Below, in pieces: positions 41,170 to 49,519 of a stretch of DNA of 64,000 bases. The stretch's first letter is position 1. Each line of letters starts with the position of its first letter. Source of the DNA: Ramlibacter terrae (GTDB taxonomy: Bacteria; Pseudomonadota; Gammaproteobacteria; Burkholderiales; Burkholderiaceae_C). A program made the translations under genes and the position numbers. A model generated the notes under the pieces. The model saw only the letters and a program-made list of their open reading frames with translations, had not been told where the DNA came from and did not search any database. The stretch is from positions 4,278,001-4,342,000 of the forward strand of contig CP053418.1 of the NCBI GenBank assembly GCA_013127575.1, written 5' to 3'.

Positions 41170-42337
41170 CCATCAGCAAACGCACGGTTCGAATCCAAGA
41201 AATCGCTCGACCAGTTTCAGAGCGTGCGCCATCGGATTGCAATTACCCGGTTTATGCGGTGACGAAGTACGACGGAATGGTGCCGTCGAAGGAATACTTC
41301 AGGAAGCAGATTCACAGTCGTGATGTTGAGGGCTACAAGATTGTTGCTCGCGGCCAGTTCGCTTACGCCACCATTCACCTCGATGAAGGGTCGATTGGCA
41401 TCCTCGATTCTGCGGAGAACTGCATCATCAGCCCGATGTATACGGTCTTTGAAGTCAACACCGATGTCATACACCCGCAATATTTGATCCGATTGTTGAA
41501 ATCGCCCGGGCGCTCAGCCAGTACTCTCTAATGGGAAGTGGCTCTGTACATCGGAGGAGGTCAATCTCTTTCGAGGCGTTGGGTCGCCCGGAGATCAAAC
41601 TACCGCCGCTGGCGGATCAGAAGCGCATCGCGTCCATGTTCGAGAAGACCGAGAGAATCGGTCAGAGGCGCCACGAGACCATCAGGCTAGTGCGGGACGT
41701 CCTTCGGGCGATGTTCATTCAGATGTTCGGCGACCCCGAAGTGAATCAGCACCGATTCCCAATGGGACTCATCCGCGATATGGTAGCTAGCGCGAGCTAC
41801 GGAACTTCTGAGAAGGCGAGCGACGAACTCCGTCAGTTCCCTGTACTTCGCATGGGCAATATCACATACGAAGGTGGCTGGGACCTTTCCAACCTCAAGT
41901 ACGTGGACTTGGACCCGCGATCACGTGAAAAATATCTCGCCCGAGCAGGCGATCTTATTTTCAATCGCACGAACAGCAAGGAGTTGGTCGGGAAGACCGC
42001 TGTCTTTGATCGTGCAGATCCAATGGCTATTGCAGGGTACCTAGTAAGGGGTTCGCATGAATGAACGCGGCAATCCCTATTACGTTGCGGGGTATCTTAA
42101 CTCTGCGCACGGCAAGCGCACGTTGGAGGCGCGGGCGAAGAGCATTGTCGGGATGGCGAACATTAACGCCCAAGAGATGCAGGACATCCCGATATTGATC
42201 CCCCGATTGATCTCCAAAACCGGTATGAGACAGTCGTGAGGGCGGCACATGCCCGCTTGGACAAGTTTCACGCGTTCCTAGAGAAGGCAGACAGCCTCAA
42301 GGCGCTACTTCAGACGCGCTTCTTTTCACCCACTTAG
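41166..42337 (+). CDS. hsdS: Type I restriction-modification system, S (specificity) subunit
   Basis: Target-recognition subunit. The first target domain (NYPVYAVTKYDGMVPSKEYF, then YATIHLDEGSIGILD) ends at the conserved central region IKLPPLADQKRIASMFEKTERI. The second domain follows (ASYGTSEKASDELRQFPVLR, AGDLIFNRTNSKELVGKTA) with SIVGMANINAQEMQDIPILIP and the closing helix VRAAHARLDKFHAFLEKADS. Three frame changes near 41510, 42045 and 42210 interrupt it. Single-base edits at each give about 390 residues, so it is probably functional. The DNA sequence it recognises cannot be read from here. Confidence 0.87.
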
Positions 42338-42354
42338 CCGATTGAGGGGGTTAC

Positions 42355-43986
42355 ATGTTAAGCGGTCTACGCATTAAGAATTTCAAAGGCATCGATGGGC
42401 CGATAAACATCCCGGTCACTCCCATCACTCTTTTGTTCGGCGTGAATAGTGCTGGAAAAAGTTCAGTGCTGCACTCGATGCACTTCATGCGGAGTGTGCT
42501 GGAGCACCACAATCTCGACCCCTCCGGCTCACCGTTTGCCGCCGACGATATTGACTTGGGCGGCTTCTTGAATCTGTTGCACAAGCACGAAGTTGGGCGC
42601 CGCATGGTCTTGGGGTACTCTATTGATTTGTCTACCATCGACCTACCCGAGTACGGCACAACAACAGAATTTTCCATTAGTGAACGCGTTCGATCAGCAT
42701 ACGTTGAATTTGCCTTTGGTCTAGACAACCAAGACCGGTCTCCACGTATTGAGTACTACTTGGTGAATTTGAACGACCAAGACGTCGCCTTGGTCCTTCC
42801 CGACGAAGTCAACATCGCCAATGGCGAGATCCGATCAGCGTTCATAAACCTTCGTCATCCTCTGCTCGACTCCGTCGCGCAGTCCCCGGGCACTGCGGAG
42901 GACCCGGCCGCAAATGCGCCACTTGTACTTCGAAAGCTAATACCGACCAGCCAGTTGGAGGACGCCCAGCGCCAGAGATCCGACCACCTAGAGAACTCGC
43001 CGAGCGCGACGGAACTGGAGGAGTACCAAGCACAACGAGGCCATCGAGATTTGCTGGCCTACACGCTCAGTGGGTTTGTGAACGGGATCCCAAGATGGGG
43101 CAAGCTGGTCACGCACTTTACCGATGATGATCAGCAGGGAGAACCGGATAGCGACGACACGCGAGTTCTCACGCGGCAAGTGCTGTCGGAGCTTACGACC
43201 GGACCTCTCGAGGTCTTGCGCAACCTTCTCAGCGCGGGGCGCGCGGTTGGGCCGTTGCGGTCGATTCCGCCTCGACGACTGGCGCTCGACGGCCATCCTA
43301 AAGAGACGGATTGGTACAGTGGACTGGCCGCTTGGCAGCGGCTCCTAGAGTGCAGCGACGCGCACCTCCAGGAGATCAGCCAATGGTTAAGTGACTCAGA
43401 TCGCTTGAGTACAGGTTATGGCTTGGATCGGATTGTCGCGCGGGAGCTTCCAGAAGAAGTGCTCAGGTCGCTAGTGACGGGCAATCGAATGCCAGCGGAT
43501 TTGGACATAGAAACTTTTCCCATGACCAAGCGCGTACTGCTGACCGACTCGCTGAATCGGGTCAAAGTCACACCGCATGATGTCGGTGTGGGGCTTTCGC
43601 AGTTGATTCCCGTCGTCGTCGCAGCACTCGACAGATCCAGTGACCTGCTACTCGTCGAACAGCCCGAACTTCATATTCATCCTCGTGTGCAGGTTGGGCT
43701 CGGCGATCTGTTCCTCCGAGCTGCATGCGAGTACGGGAAGAACGTTCTCATCGAGACTCACAGTGAGGCCATGTTGCTTCGCATGATGAAGCGGATTCGT
43801 CAGACCCAAGACGGTGAGATGCCTGCTGGGTTAACTCCCGCCAAGCACTCGGATATCACCATTTGCCTCCTCCAGAATGAGGGGCAGGGAGTGACGCTAA
43901 CGTTGATGCGGTTGAATCGCCGCGGTGAATTCATAAAGGCGTGGCCCAAAGGCCTTTTCGAAGAATCTCTTCGAGAAACCTTCTGA
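42355..43986 (+). CDS. AAA15-type ATPase (DUF3696/OLD-like), restriction-operon accessory
   Basis: An intact 543-residue ABC-like ATPase. The N-terminal half-site reads MLSGLRIKNFKGIDGPI then Walker A LFGVNSAGKSSVLHSMHFMR. The C-terminal half has VGVGLSQLIPVVVAAL (signature-like), Walker B LLLVEQPELHIHPR and the switch motif IETHSEAMLLR. This is the arrangement of AAA15/OLD-class defence ATPases. It begins 17 bases after hsdS and ends two bases before the PLD-like gene, so it belongs to the hsd operon. It probably senses infection or DNA and controls the neighbouring effector. No TOPRIM domain is present. Confidence 0.8.
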   Translation: MLSGLRIKNFKGIDGPINIPVTPITLLFGVNSAGKSSVLHSMHFMRSVLEHHNLDPSGSPFAADDIDLGGFLNLLHKHEVGRRMVLGYSIDLSTIDLPEYGTTTEFSISERVRSAYVEFAFGLDNQDRSPRIEYYLVNLNDQDVALVLPDEVNIANGEIRSAFINLRHPLLDSVAQSPGTAEDPAANAPLVLRKLIPTSQLEDAQRQRSDHLENSPSATELEEYQAQRGHRDLLAYTLSGFVNGIPRWGKLVTHFTDDDQQGEPDSDDTRVLTRQVLSELTTGPLEVLRNLLSAGRAVGPLRSIPPRRLALDGHPKETDWYSGLAAWQRLLECSDAHLQEISQWLSDSDRLSTGYGLDRIVARELPEEVLRSLVTGNRMPADLDIETFPMTKRVLLTDSLNRVKVTPHDVGVGLSQLIPVVVAALDRSSDLLLVEQPELHIHPRVQVGLGDLFLRAACEYGKNVLIETHSEAMLLRMMKRIRQTQDGEMPAGLTPAKHSDITICLLQNEGQGVTLTLMRLNRRGEFIKAWPKGLFEESLRETF

Positions 43987-43988
43987 CC

Positions 43989-44947
43989 ATGCTGCGAGAG
44001 TTCGCCTTTAGTCCAGATATCCTCCTCGCATCGACATACGGTGTCAGAGGAGCAGATGGTGTCTTTCTCCCGTCCGAAGATCACGGCCATCTTGCCTTGA
44101 ACACTCTTCGGAAGGGGCTCGAGCGAGCAGGGGTGGTTCGAGACCTTGCCGGCGGCGAATGGTTGAGAACAGTCACGAATACGTCCGAAGGTTTACACCC
44201 GCGATCCCGTGAGGTTCTCACGAAGCTTCAGCGGACTGGACGCGTGGTCGCCGCGCCTAGGCGTCTCGCAGTTCAGCCGGATCAGGAAATGGCTTGGCTG
44301 AATGAGGCAGTTGCCTCACATCTCGCCGAACCCGAGCTTTCCCAGTTCTTCGGCACCGACGCGTTTGGGACCACGGTCTCAGCGGGTGATTACCAGAACC
44401 TGCCGAAAGCGATTTCCAAGCTCCCATTTTACGAGCCATTCGGGGGCGGCGGATGCTCGGTGAAGGTGAAGAGAACACTTGCTGCCTATCTCCAAGTTCT
44501 TCGCCCTGTAATCAAGCACAGTCGGTCCCTCATGTTCATCGACCCGTACTTAGATCTCGGAGCCGCGAATTATCGGGATTTCTTAGGTCTACTACGTGAA
44601 ATAGGTCGGGTACGCCCGGATGCACGCGTGGAGTTACATCGCCAAATTCGGGTCACTGGGCCCGGAGGTCAGCTTGTTCCGGCAGAGGAGTGGCGACGGC
44701 GTTTTAGGCAGGTCATTGATAACGATGCGATGCTTCGCGGGTTGGACATTGAGATCTTTGTGTGGGACGAATTTCACGATCGATATCTCATATCCAACTT
44801 GATGGGCATCTCAGTCCCCTACGGATTCGACACCTCAGCACGCGAGGACGAGACCGGTGGACACTCTTGATGCCCGCCGACGCGGACGATGTGCGTGAGG
44901 AATTTTCGGAGGGTGATCCGAGAAGGCGTAGAAACCTCCAGCGGTGA
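43989..44947 (+). CDS. PLD-like (HKD-type) domain protein, partner of the AAA15 ATPase
   Basis: About 318 residues. The N-terminal helical domain (FSPDILLASTYGVRGADG, LNTLRKGLERAGVVRDLAGG) is of unknown role. The C-terminal half resembles a phospholipase-D-like fold: SLMFIDPYLDLGAANYRDFL, ARVELHRQIRVTGPGG and EIFVWDEFHDRYLISNLMG, with a His-Asp-Arg-Tyr catalytic-type motif. A one-base change near 44855 replaces the short tail by WTLLMPADADDVREEFSEGD and a stop at 44945-44947. It is coupled to the ATPase gene (two-base gap). It may be the nuclease effector of the pair. That role is inference. Confidence 0.62.
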
Positions 44948-45183
44948 GCGTGCGGCCGGCCGCTCAAAGAGTCCATCGGCCTCAACTAGTGACACCCACC
45001 TTTCGCATGAAGCGGCAGGCGTGGCGAGGTCGCTTGTGCCAGCCCCCACCTCTTTCCCTCGGCTCCAGCATCCGACCACACGAACTCGCGGCCGGAGACA
45101 CCATTCGGATATGGGCGGGCAGCAATGCTGCCGGAAGACCGGAGGCACCCGCGCACCGCCTCGACTACAAGTTTTCTGTTCTA

Positions 45184-45204
45184 GACATAAGTTTTTTCTA
45201 TGTC
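45184..45204. promoter_or_regulatory. Inverted repeat upstream of the TIR promoter (candidate activator site)
   Basis: GACATA (45184-45189) and TATGTC (45199-45204) flank a T-rich spacer about 85 bp upstream of the predicted sigma54 start. That is within the usual range for enhancer sites bound by sigma54 activators. The link to the CARF activator is inference. Confidence 0.3.
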
Positions 45205-45253
45205 GTCGCCGTCTGAACCGTTCTAAGTTGTTGATTTGCCTTGAGGCAGCGGC

Positions 45254-45269
45254 TGGCACGTCTTTAGCG
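45254..45269 (+). promoter_or_regulatory. Candidate sigma54 promoter of the TIR/SLOG genes
   Basis: TGGCACGTCTTTAGCG carries the full TGGCACG -24 element and GC at 45267-45268 after the ten-base gap; only one core base of TTGC differs. Predicted start is near 45280, giving a leader of about 78 bases before the ATG at 45358. This is the best sigma54 match in the window. Confidence 0.6.
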
Positions 45270-45357
45270 ATCTCTGCGGAAGGAAAGTCAATCTTCTCGA
45301 TTGCATCCCACAGGGCCGATTCCGTAGCGGCCGTGTTCATGAACTTTGGAGATCACT

Positions 45358-45855
45358 ATGACGCGACGAGTCTTCTACAGCTTCCATTACGCCCCCGATA
45401 ACTGGCGCGCTTCCCAAGTCCGCAACATCGGCGCGATCGAAAGCAACCAGCCCGCAAGAGACAACGACTGGGAAACCGTCACGAAGGGTGGCGACAAGGC
45501 GATCGAGAAGTGGATCGCGGATCAAATGAACGGCCGGAGCTGCGTGGTGGTACTGATCGGCACCGGAACCGCCAATCGCAAGTGGATCAACCACGAGATC
45601 GTGAAGGGCTGGAACGAGGGAAAGGGTGTGCTTGGGGTGCACATCCACAACCTGAAGAACAGCGGCGGCAAGACGTCCACGAAGGGTGACAACCCGTTCG
45701 AGCACGTGACGCTGCAATCCACCGGCGCAAAGCTGTCCAGCATCGTGAAGGTGTACGACCCGGCGGGGCTCGACAGCACAGCGGTTTACAACACGATCAA
45801 GAACAACTTGGAAGCATGGATCGAGACGGCGATCGCGATCAGGGCCAAGTACTGA
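45358..45855 (+). CDS. TIR-like domain protein of the ThsB/DUF1863 type
   Basis: An intact 165-residue single-domain protein. RRVFYSFHYAPDNWRASQVRNIG opens the fold, with the DWETVTKGGDKAIEKWIADQM helix. GRSCVVVLIGTGTANRKWINHEIVKGW carries the Glu (INHE) at the catalytic position of TIR NADases. GVLGVHIHNLKNSGG follows. This is the TIR-like family used as ThsB sensor/synthase in Thoeris, which makes a cyclic ADP-ribose isomer from NAD+ on phage infection. GGAG precedes the ATG. It sits behind a sigma54-like promoter and upstream of a second TIR gene. No SIR2-SLOG (ThsA) partner is present. Confidence 0.82.
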   Translation: MTRRVFYSFHYAPDNWRASQVRNIGAIESNQPARDNDWETVTKGGDKAIEKWIADQMNGRSCVVVLIGTGTANRKWINHEIVKGWNEGKGVLGVHIHNLKNSGGKTSTKGDNPFEHVTLQSTGAKLSSIVKVYDPAGLDSTAVYNTIKNNLEAWIETAIAIRAKY

Positions 45856-45988
45856 TCGAGCTTCTTTTTCCGGCGATGGACAGATACTGTCCGTCGATCA
45901 CATGCCAGTAACGCGCTCGCGAGTCGACGCGACGCCTTGATCGCGTCGCATACGAAGCCGAAATGCCGCTCTTTTGCACTGACCTTTG

Positions 45989-47131
45989 ATGACCGCAATC
46001 TACGAACTTGCCGCCCTAGGGATGCCGTCGGACTCCCAGTTGGACGCGCTTGAGAATGCCCTTCGGCCCGCAGTCCAGGCGTTCGGCCTGCGACTGGGCA
46101 ACGAAGTCGCGTGGACAGTCAGGCCGGATGCATTCGAGCCGAGCAGGAGAAATTCTGCAGCCGCAGTATTCTTCGGAGCGGAAGGCGCTGCAACAATGCA
46201 CCTTGGTGCCCTCCTGTCCCGAGCCGTGCCGGTGTTGCCGGTCGTATCGACGATTTCCAAAGTGCACCGCGAGCTGCCCGAGCAGCTCTGGCCATTCAAT
46301 TGCTTGGACTACGGACAAGTGGGGCCCCATCGCGTTGCGACGGCTCTACTTGAATGCGCAGGCCTGCTCCCGCGCCAGCGGAGAATCTTCCTTAGCTACC
46401 GCCGCGACGAGGCTCGGCAAGCTGCACTGCAACTGTTTGACGCCCTCAGTGCGCAGCACTTCGAAGTGTTCCTCGACACTCACGGTATCGCGCCGGCCGA
46501 AGACTTCCGAGGACACCCTGTGGCATCGACTGTGCGACTCTGACGTGCTCGTCATGCTCGATACGCCCACCTACTTCGAAAGCCGGTGGACCAGTGCAGA
46601 GTTCGGACGTGCGCTCTCGAAAGGAATCTCAGTTCTGCGCGTCGCCTGGCCCAACTCGACCGCCTCACCGCGGACCGCCACGACCAGCCGTGTGGAGGTG
46701 ACCGAAGAGGAGGTCGATGCACATTCTGGCCGTTTGACGAAGGCTGCCGTGGACCGGATCTGCTCGCAGGTCGAGCAGGTTCGTAGCGAGGGCATCGCCG
46801 TCAGGCACGTCAACATGGTAGGCCGGTTGCGAAACGAGATCGAGACGATTCGCGGAGAGTTCCAAGGAGTGGGGCCTCACAAGGCCGTTCACGTGCGGCT
46901 TCCTGATGGACGCGAAGTCGTGGCGTATCCGACAACGGGCGTCCCCACCTCCACCACCTTGCACGAAGCTGTGACTCATTCTGAGGGGCGGCGACCGGCA
47001 GTTGTATATGACCACGTCGGTCTGCAAGCGGCTTGGGTGAAGCACTGGACTGGTTGGGAGAGCATGTCCGGGCAGCTCGCTGGATCAAGGCCTGCGAATT
47101 CGGCTGGCAGCTTGCCGACTGGACGGCGTGA
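45989..47131 (+). CDS. TIR-domain protein with unknown N-terminal domain
   Basis: Residues 1-130 form an uncharacterised alpha/beta domain (MTAIYELAALGMPSDSQLDA, AAAVFFGAEGAATMHLGALL). The TIR domain follows: RRIFLSYRRDEARQAALQLF, FEVFLDTHGIAPAEDFR, SDVLVMLDTPTYFESRW and TSAEFGRALSKGISVLRV, with the catalytic Glu of NAD-cleaving TIRs in SAEFG. The C-terminal region (HKAVHVRLPDGREVVAYPTT to ARWIKACEFGWQLADWTA) is unassigned. The frame changes at 46512 and near 47045. The stop at 47131 abuts or overlaps the SLOG gene, so they act together. Probably a NAD+-consuming or signal-making effector. Confidence 0.75.
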
Positions 47132-47133
47132 CC

Positions 47134-47744
47134 ATGGACGCGATTTTTCTCTCCGCCAGCGTTCCAGTCGTCGGTCGCGGCCACTATCACGAGACGGCGA
47201 ACCCGTTTCTCATTCAGAGTGCCGTTCGCGAGCTGGTGATCTCGGTGATTCGTACGCATCGCATCGTCTGGGGAGGGCACCCCTCCATCACTCCGATGAT
47301 CTGGACCATTTACGAAGACTTGGGCGTGGACTACGCAAAGTCGGTGATCCTGTATCAGAGCCGGTTCTTCCAAGACCGATTCCCCGAAGAGAACCAGCAC
47401 TTCGATAACGTCGTGTTCACAGATGCGGTGCCGAACGACCGTGAGGCCAGCCTGACCGCCATGCGTGAGGAGATGCTCGCACGCGACGACTTGGTGGCCG
47501 CTGTATTCATCGGGGGATGGAAGGCGTTGAAGCCGAGCTTGTCATCTTTCAGAACCATCACCCGGACGGGGTCGTAATACCAGTGGCTGCTCCCGGCGGC
47601 GCGGCGCGACAGATGGCGGTGCGCATTGCCGCCGGGACAACACCTGACCTTGACGACGTCGATTTCGCACGGCTTTTTCATCAGGCTCTAAAGCTCGATG
47701 CACCGAAGCGACGGAGTCATTTGAAGGGGCCTCGCGGGGTATAG
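47134..47744 (+). CDS. SLOG-superfamily nucleotide-binding protein
   Basis: About 203 residues. The fold shows MDAIFLSASVPVVGRGHYHE, AVRELVISVIRTHRIVWGGHPSITPMIW (the GGHP loop), VILYQSRFF, VPNDREASLTAMREEM and, after restoring one G in a G run at about 47515, AAVFIGGMEGVEAELVIF with PVAAPGGAARQMA. These are SLOG-family nucleotide-binding loops. In Thoeris, the SLOG domain of ThsA senses the TIR-made signal. Here SLOG is a free protein directly after a TIR gene (an upstream GTG at 47128 overlaps the TIR stop). No effector domain is fused to it. Confidence 0.72.
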
Positions 47745-47771
47745 GCTCGCTCGCGCAGTCGCTTGATTAGC

Positions 47772-48214
47772 TCAGTCGGACTGACCCACCGTCATCGACG
47801 ACATCAACAACCAGCGACGAATTTGATCTTGTGCTCCGGGATCTGTAATCCCTCGCAGCGGGTCGCAAATGACCAGCGTCTCCTGAAAATCGATTGGAAA
47901 CTCCCGCTGGTCATCATCGACCACGAGCCAGTGGTCGATATCTGGCCGGGAGCGTAGGAACGCACGGATCGCCGGGGCTTTGGCCCTGGGCCAACGGCGC
48001 CGATGAATCGGCAGCCCAGAGGCCCGAGGAATTCCCTCAGTTCGTCGACGGGGTACGTCCCGACCCGGGAAGAATGGACCGCGAGCGCCACGTCCGGAGT
48101 GGATGAGAGCAGAGCAGCCAGTTCCGGCAACCACTCGAACGGCAGCGACTCGCCCGGTTTGGTACCGGCCGGGTGCAGGACGCCATCGAAGTCGAGGAAG
48201 AGGACGCGCGCCAT
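47772..48214 (-). CDS. HAD-fold domain protein
   Basis: About 147 residues. Motif I is RVLFLDFDGVLHPAGTKPG, with the nucleophile Asp and acid Asp. Motif II is near ALAVHSSRVGTYP. After a frame change near 47985 come PRAKAPAIRAFLRSRPDIDHWLVVDDDQREF, which supply motif III Lys and motif IV Asp residues. It resembles the small HAD phosphatase-like proteins common as accessory genes in mobile islands. It is the only gene on the minus strand between the TIR/SLOG genes and tnsC. Substrate unknown. Confidence 0.7.
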
Positions 48215-48256
48215 ACCACCCTTGATTCCCGCCTTCCCTCTCTAGGCGAAGTTGAA

Positions 48257-49504
48257 GTGAACGTACGGATCGAGGCCCTGCCACCAATCCTTGCGCCTGA
48301 CGAAGTCGAAGATCTGCTTCTGATCCGGCCCGAATTCGAAGTGTCTCACGTGCGGGCTCTACCACTGCATGTCCGAGCGCACGAAGCCGTTGCGCTTGGC
48401 AGCTTGTATATCCCTCGATCAGAGATGGTCGACATCGAGGCCGAAATCAGTCTTCTTCTTCGCGGCGGGTACGTGCGGCGTAACCCCGTACTCGCGAAGA
48501 CGCGCCAAGACATCGCGACTGTCCGGCATAGATGGCGCAGTAGCAGCAAGGCCACACGCGAGCGATTGGATGCACAGGGCGCATCCGAGTCCCCTCTTCC
48601 CCCGTGCTTCGTCGTCACCGGCCTGAGCGGCACCGGCAAATCACGTGGCATCAGGGCGATTCTTGCGCTGTACCCCCAAGTGATTCTTCACAGCTTGTAC
48701 GAGCACAAGCGTTTACGAGAGACGAAGATAGCGTGGATCTCGGTCGACGCCCCAATCAATGGCTCTGTGCAGGGTTTCCTTCTTCGCATGTTTGCCGCCG
48801 TAGATCGTGCCTTGGGTATTCAGGGTGGTCCGGCCAGCTACGTCCAGCAGTTTGGGCGCGCCAAGGTCTCGATCGATCAGAAGATTGAAGAGCTCGCCCA
48901 GATTGCAGCTACGTATCACATCGGACTGCTCCACATCGACGACCTGCAGCGGCTCGCTGAGGTTCATTCCTCGAAGGCAACGCAAGTTCTGAACGTGATC
49001 ATCCAGCTGGCGAACGTTGTTCGAGTTCCGCTGGTACTGAGTGGCACTCCCAAGATGGCCGAGATCTTGGCCACATCTCTGGAAGCCGCTCGACGGACCT
49101 CGTCGGCTGGCGGTCAAGACCTTTGGCTCCCGGAGTCGGCTCAGGATCCACACTTCTGCACAATGGTGCAGGCACTTGAATCATTCCAGTGGCTCGACCA
49201 GGCGGTCGTGATCGATGGCGCGTGGCGCCAGAAGCTGTTCGCCTACAGCCGCGGGCTCCCCGCTATTCTCATCTCGCTGTTCACGAACGCGCAGAAGTAC
49301 GCCGCGCGCCGCGGGGCCAAGGTACTGACGATGGCGCACATCGACATGGCGTACCAGAAGAACTGCGAGTTGATTCACCCGGCGCTCGAGGCGCTCCGTT
49401 CGAACAATCCGACTCGGTTCGGGGATTACGAGGACCTTCAGCCGACGCGGGTGCAGATCATGAACGTGTTGCGAAGAAACCGAGAGGCGATGCTCGTCTC
49501 CTGA
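48257..49504 (+). CDS. tnsC: TnsC/TniB-like AAA+ transposition regulator
   Basis: A P-loop ATPase of the transposon TnsC class. The N-terminal adaptor region (PEFEVSHVRALPLHVRAHEA, IEAEISLLLRGGYVRRNP) is followed by Walker A CFVVTGLSGTGKSRGIRAIL, Walker B HIGLLHIDDLQRL, and a sensor-1-like VPLVLSGTPKMAE. In Tn7-like elements it links target selection (TniQ/TnsD) to the transposase. The GTG at 48257 is the first start outside the antisense HAD gene; an in-frame frame extends to 48173. It is followed after 15 bases by two TniQ genes. No transposase precedes it, which is abnormal. Confidence 0.8.
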   Translation: MNVRIEALPPILAPDEVEDLLLIRPEFEVSHVRALPLHVRAHEAVALGSLYIPRSEMVDIEAEISLLLRGGYVRRNPVLAKTRQDIATVRHRWRSSSKATRERLDAQGASESPLPPCFVVTGLSGTGKSRGIRAILALYPQVILHSLYEHKRLRETKIAWISVDAPINGSVQGFLLRMFAAVDRALGIQGGPASYVQQFGRAKVSIDQKIEELAQIAATYHIGLLHIDDLQRLAEVHSSKATQVLNVIIQLANVVRVPLVLSGTPKMAEILATSLEAARRTSSAGGQDLWLPESAQDPHFCTMVQALESFQWLDQAVVIDGAWRQKLFAYSRGLPAILISLFTNAQKYAARRGAKVLTMAHIDMAYQKNCELIHPALEALRSNNPTRFGDYEDLQPTRVQIMNVLRRNREAMLVS

Positions 49505-49519
49505 ATTGGAGAGTCGACC

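Larger units (their letters stand above)
44948..45357. other. 410-bp non-coding gap with promoter signals
   Basis: No supported gene. The only long frame has no codon bias or domain. The gap holds the end of the PLD gene message, a 6-bp inverted repeat GACATA/TATGTC (45184-45189 and 45199-45204) in an A/T-rich tract, and the strong sigma54 match at 45254-45269, all pointing to the TIR gene. Confidence 0.6.

Noticed and set aside
44889..45401. 170-codon plus-strand frame upstream of the first TIR gene
   Set aside because: The composition is low-complexity and Ser/Arg-rich, no ribosome site is seen, it overlaps the TIR start in another frame, and the stretch carries promoter signals.
47764..47782. 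tRNA D-arm-like motif TTAGCTCAGTCGG
   Set aside because: No T-arm, anticodon arm or acceptor pairing follows within 80 bases, and the motif lies at the end of the HAD reading frame.
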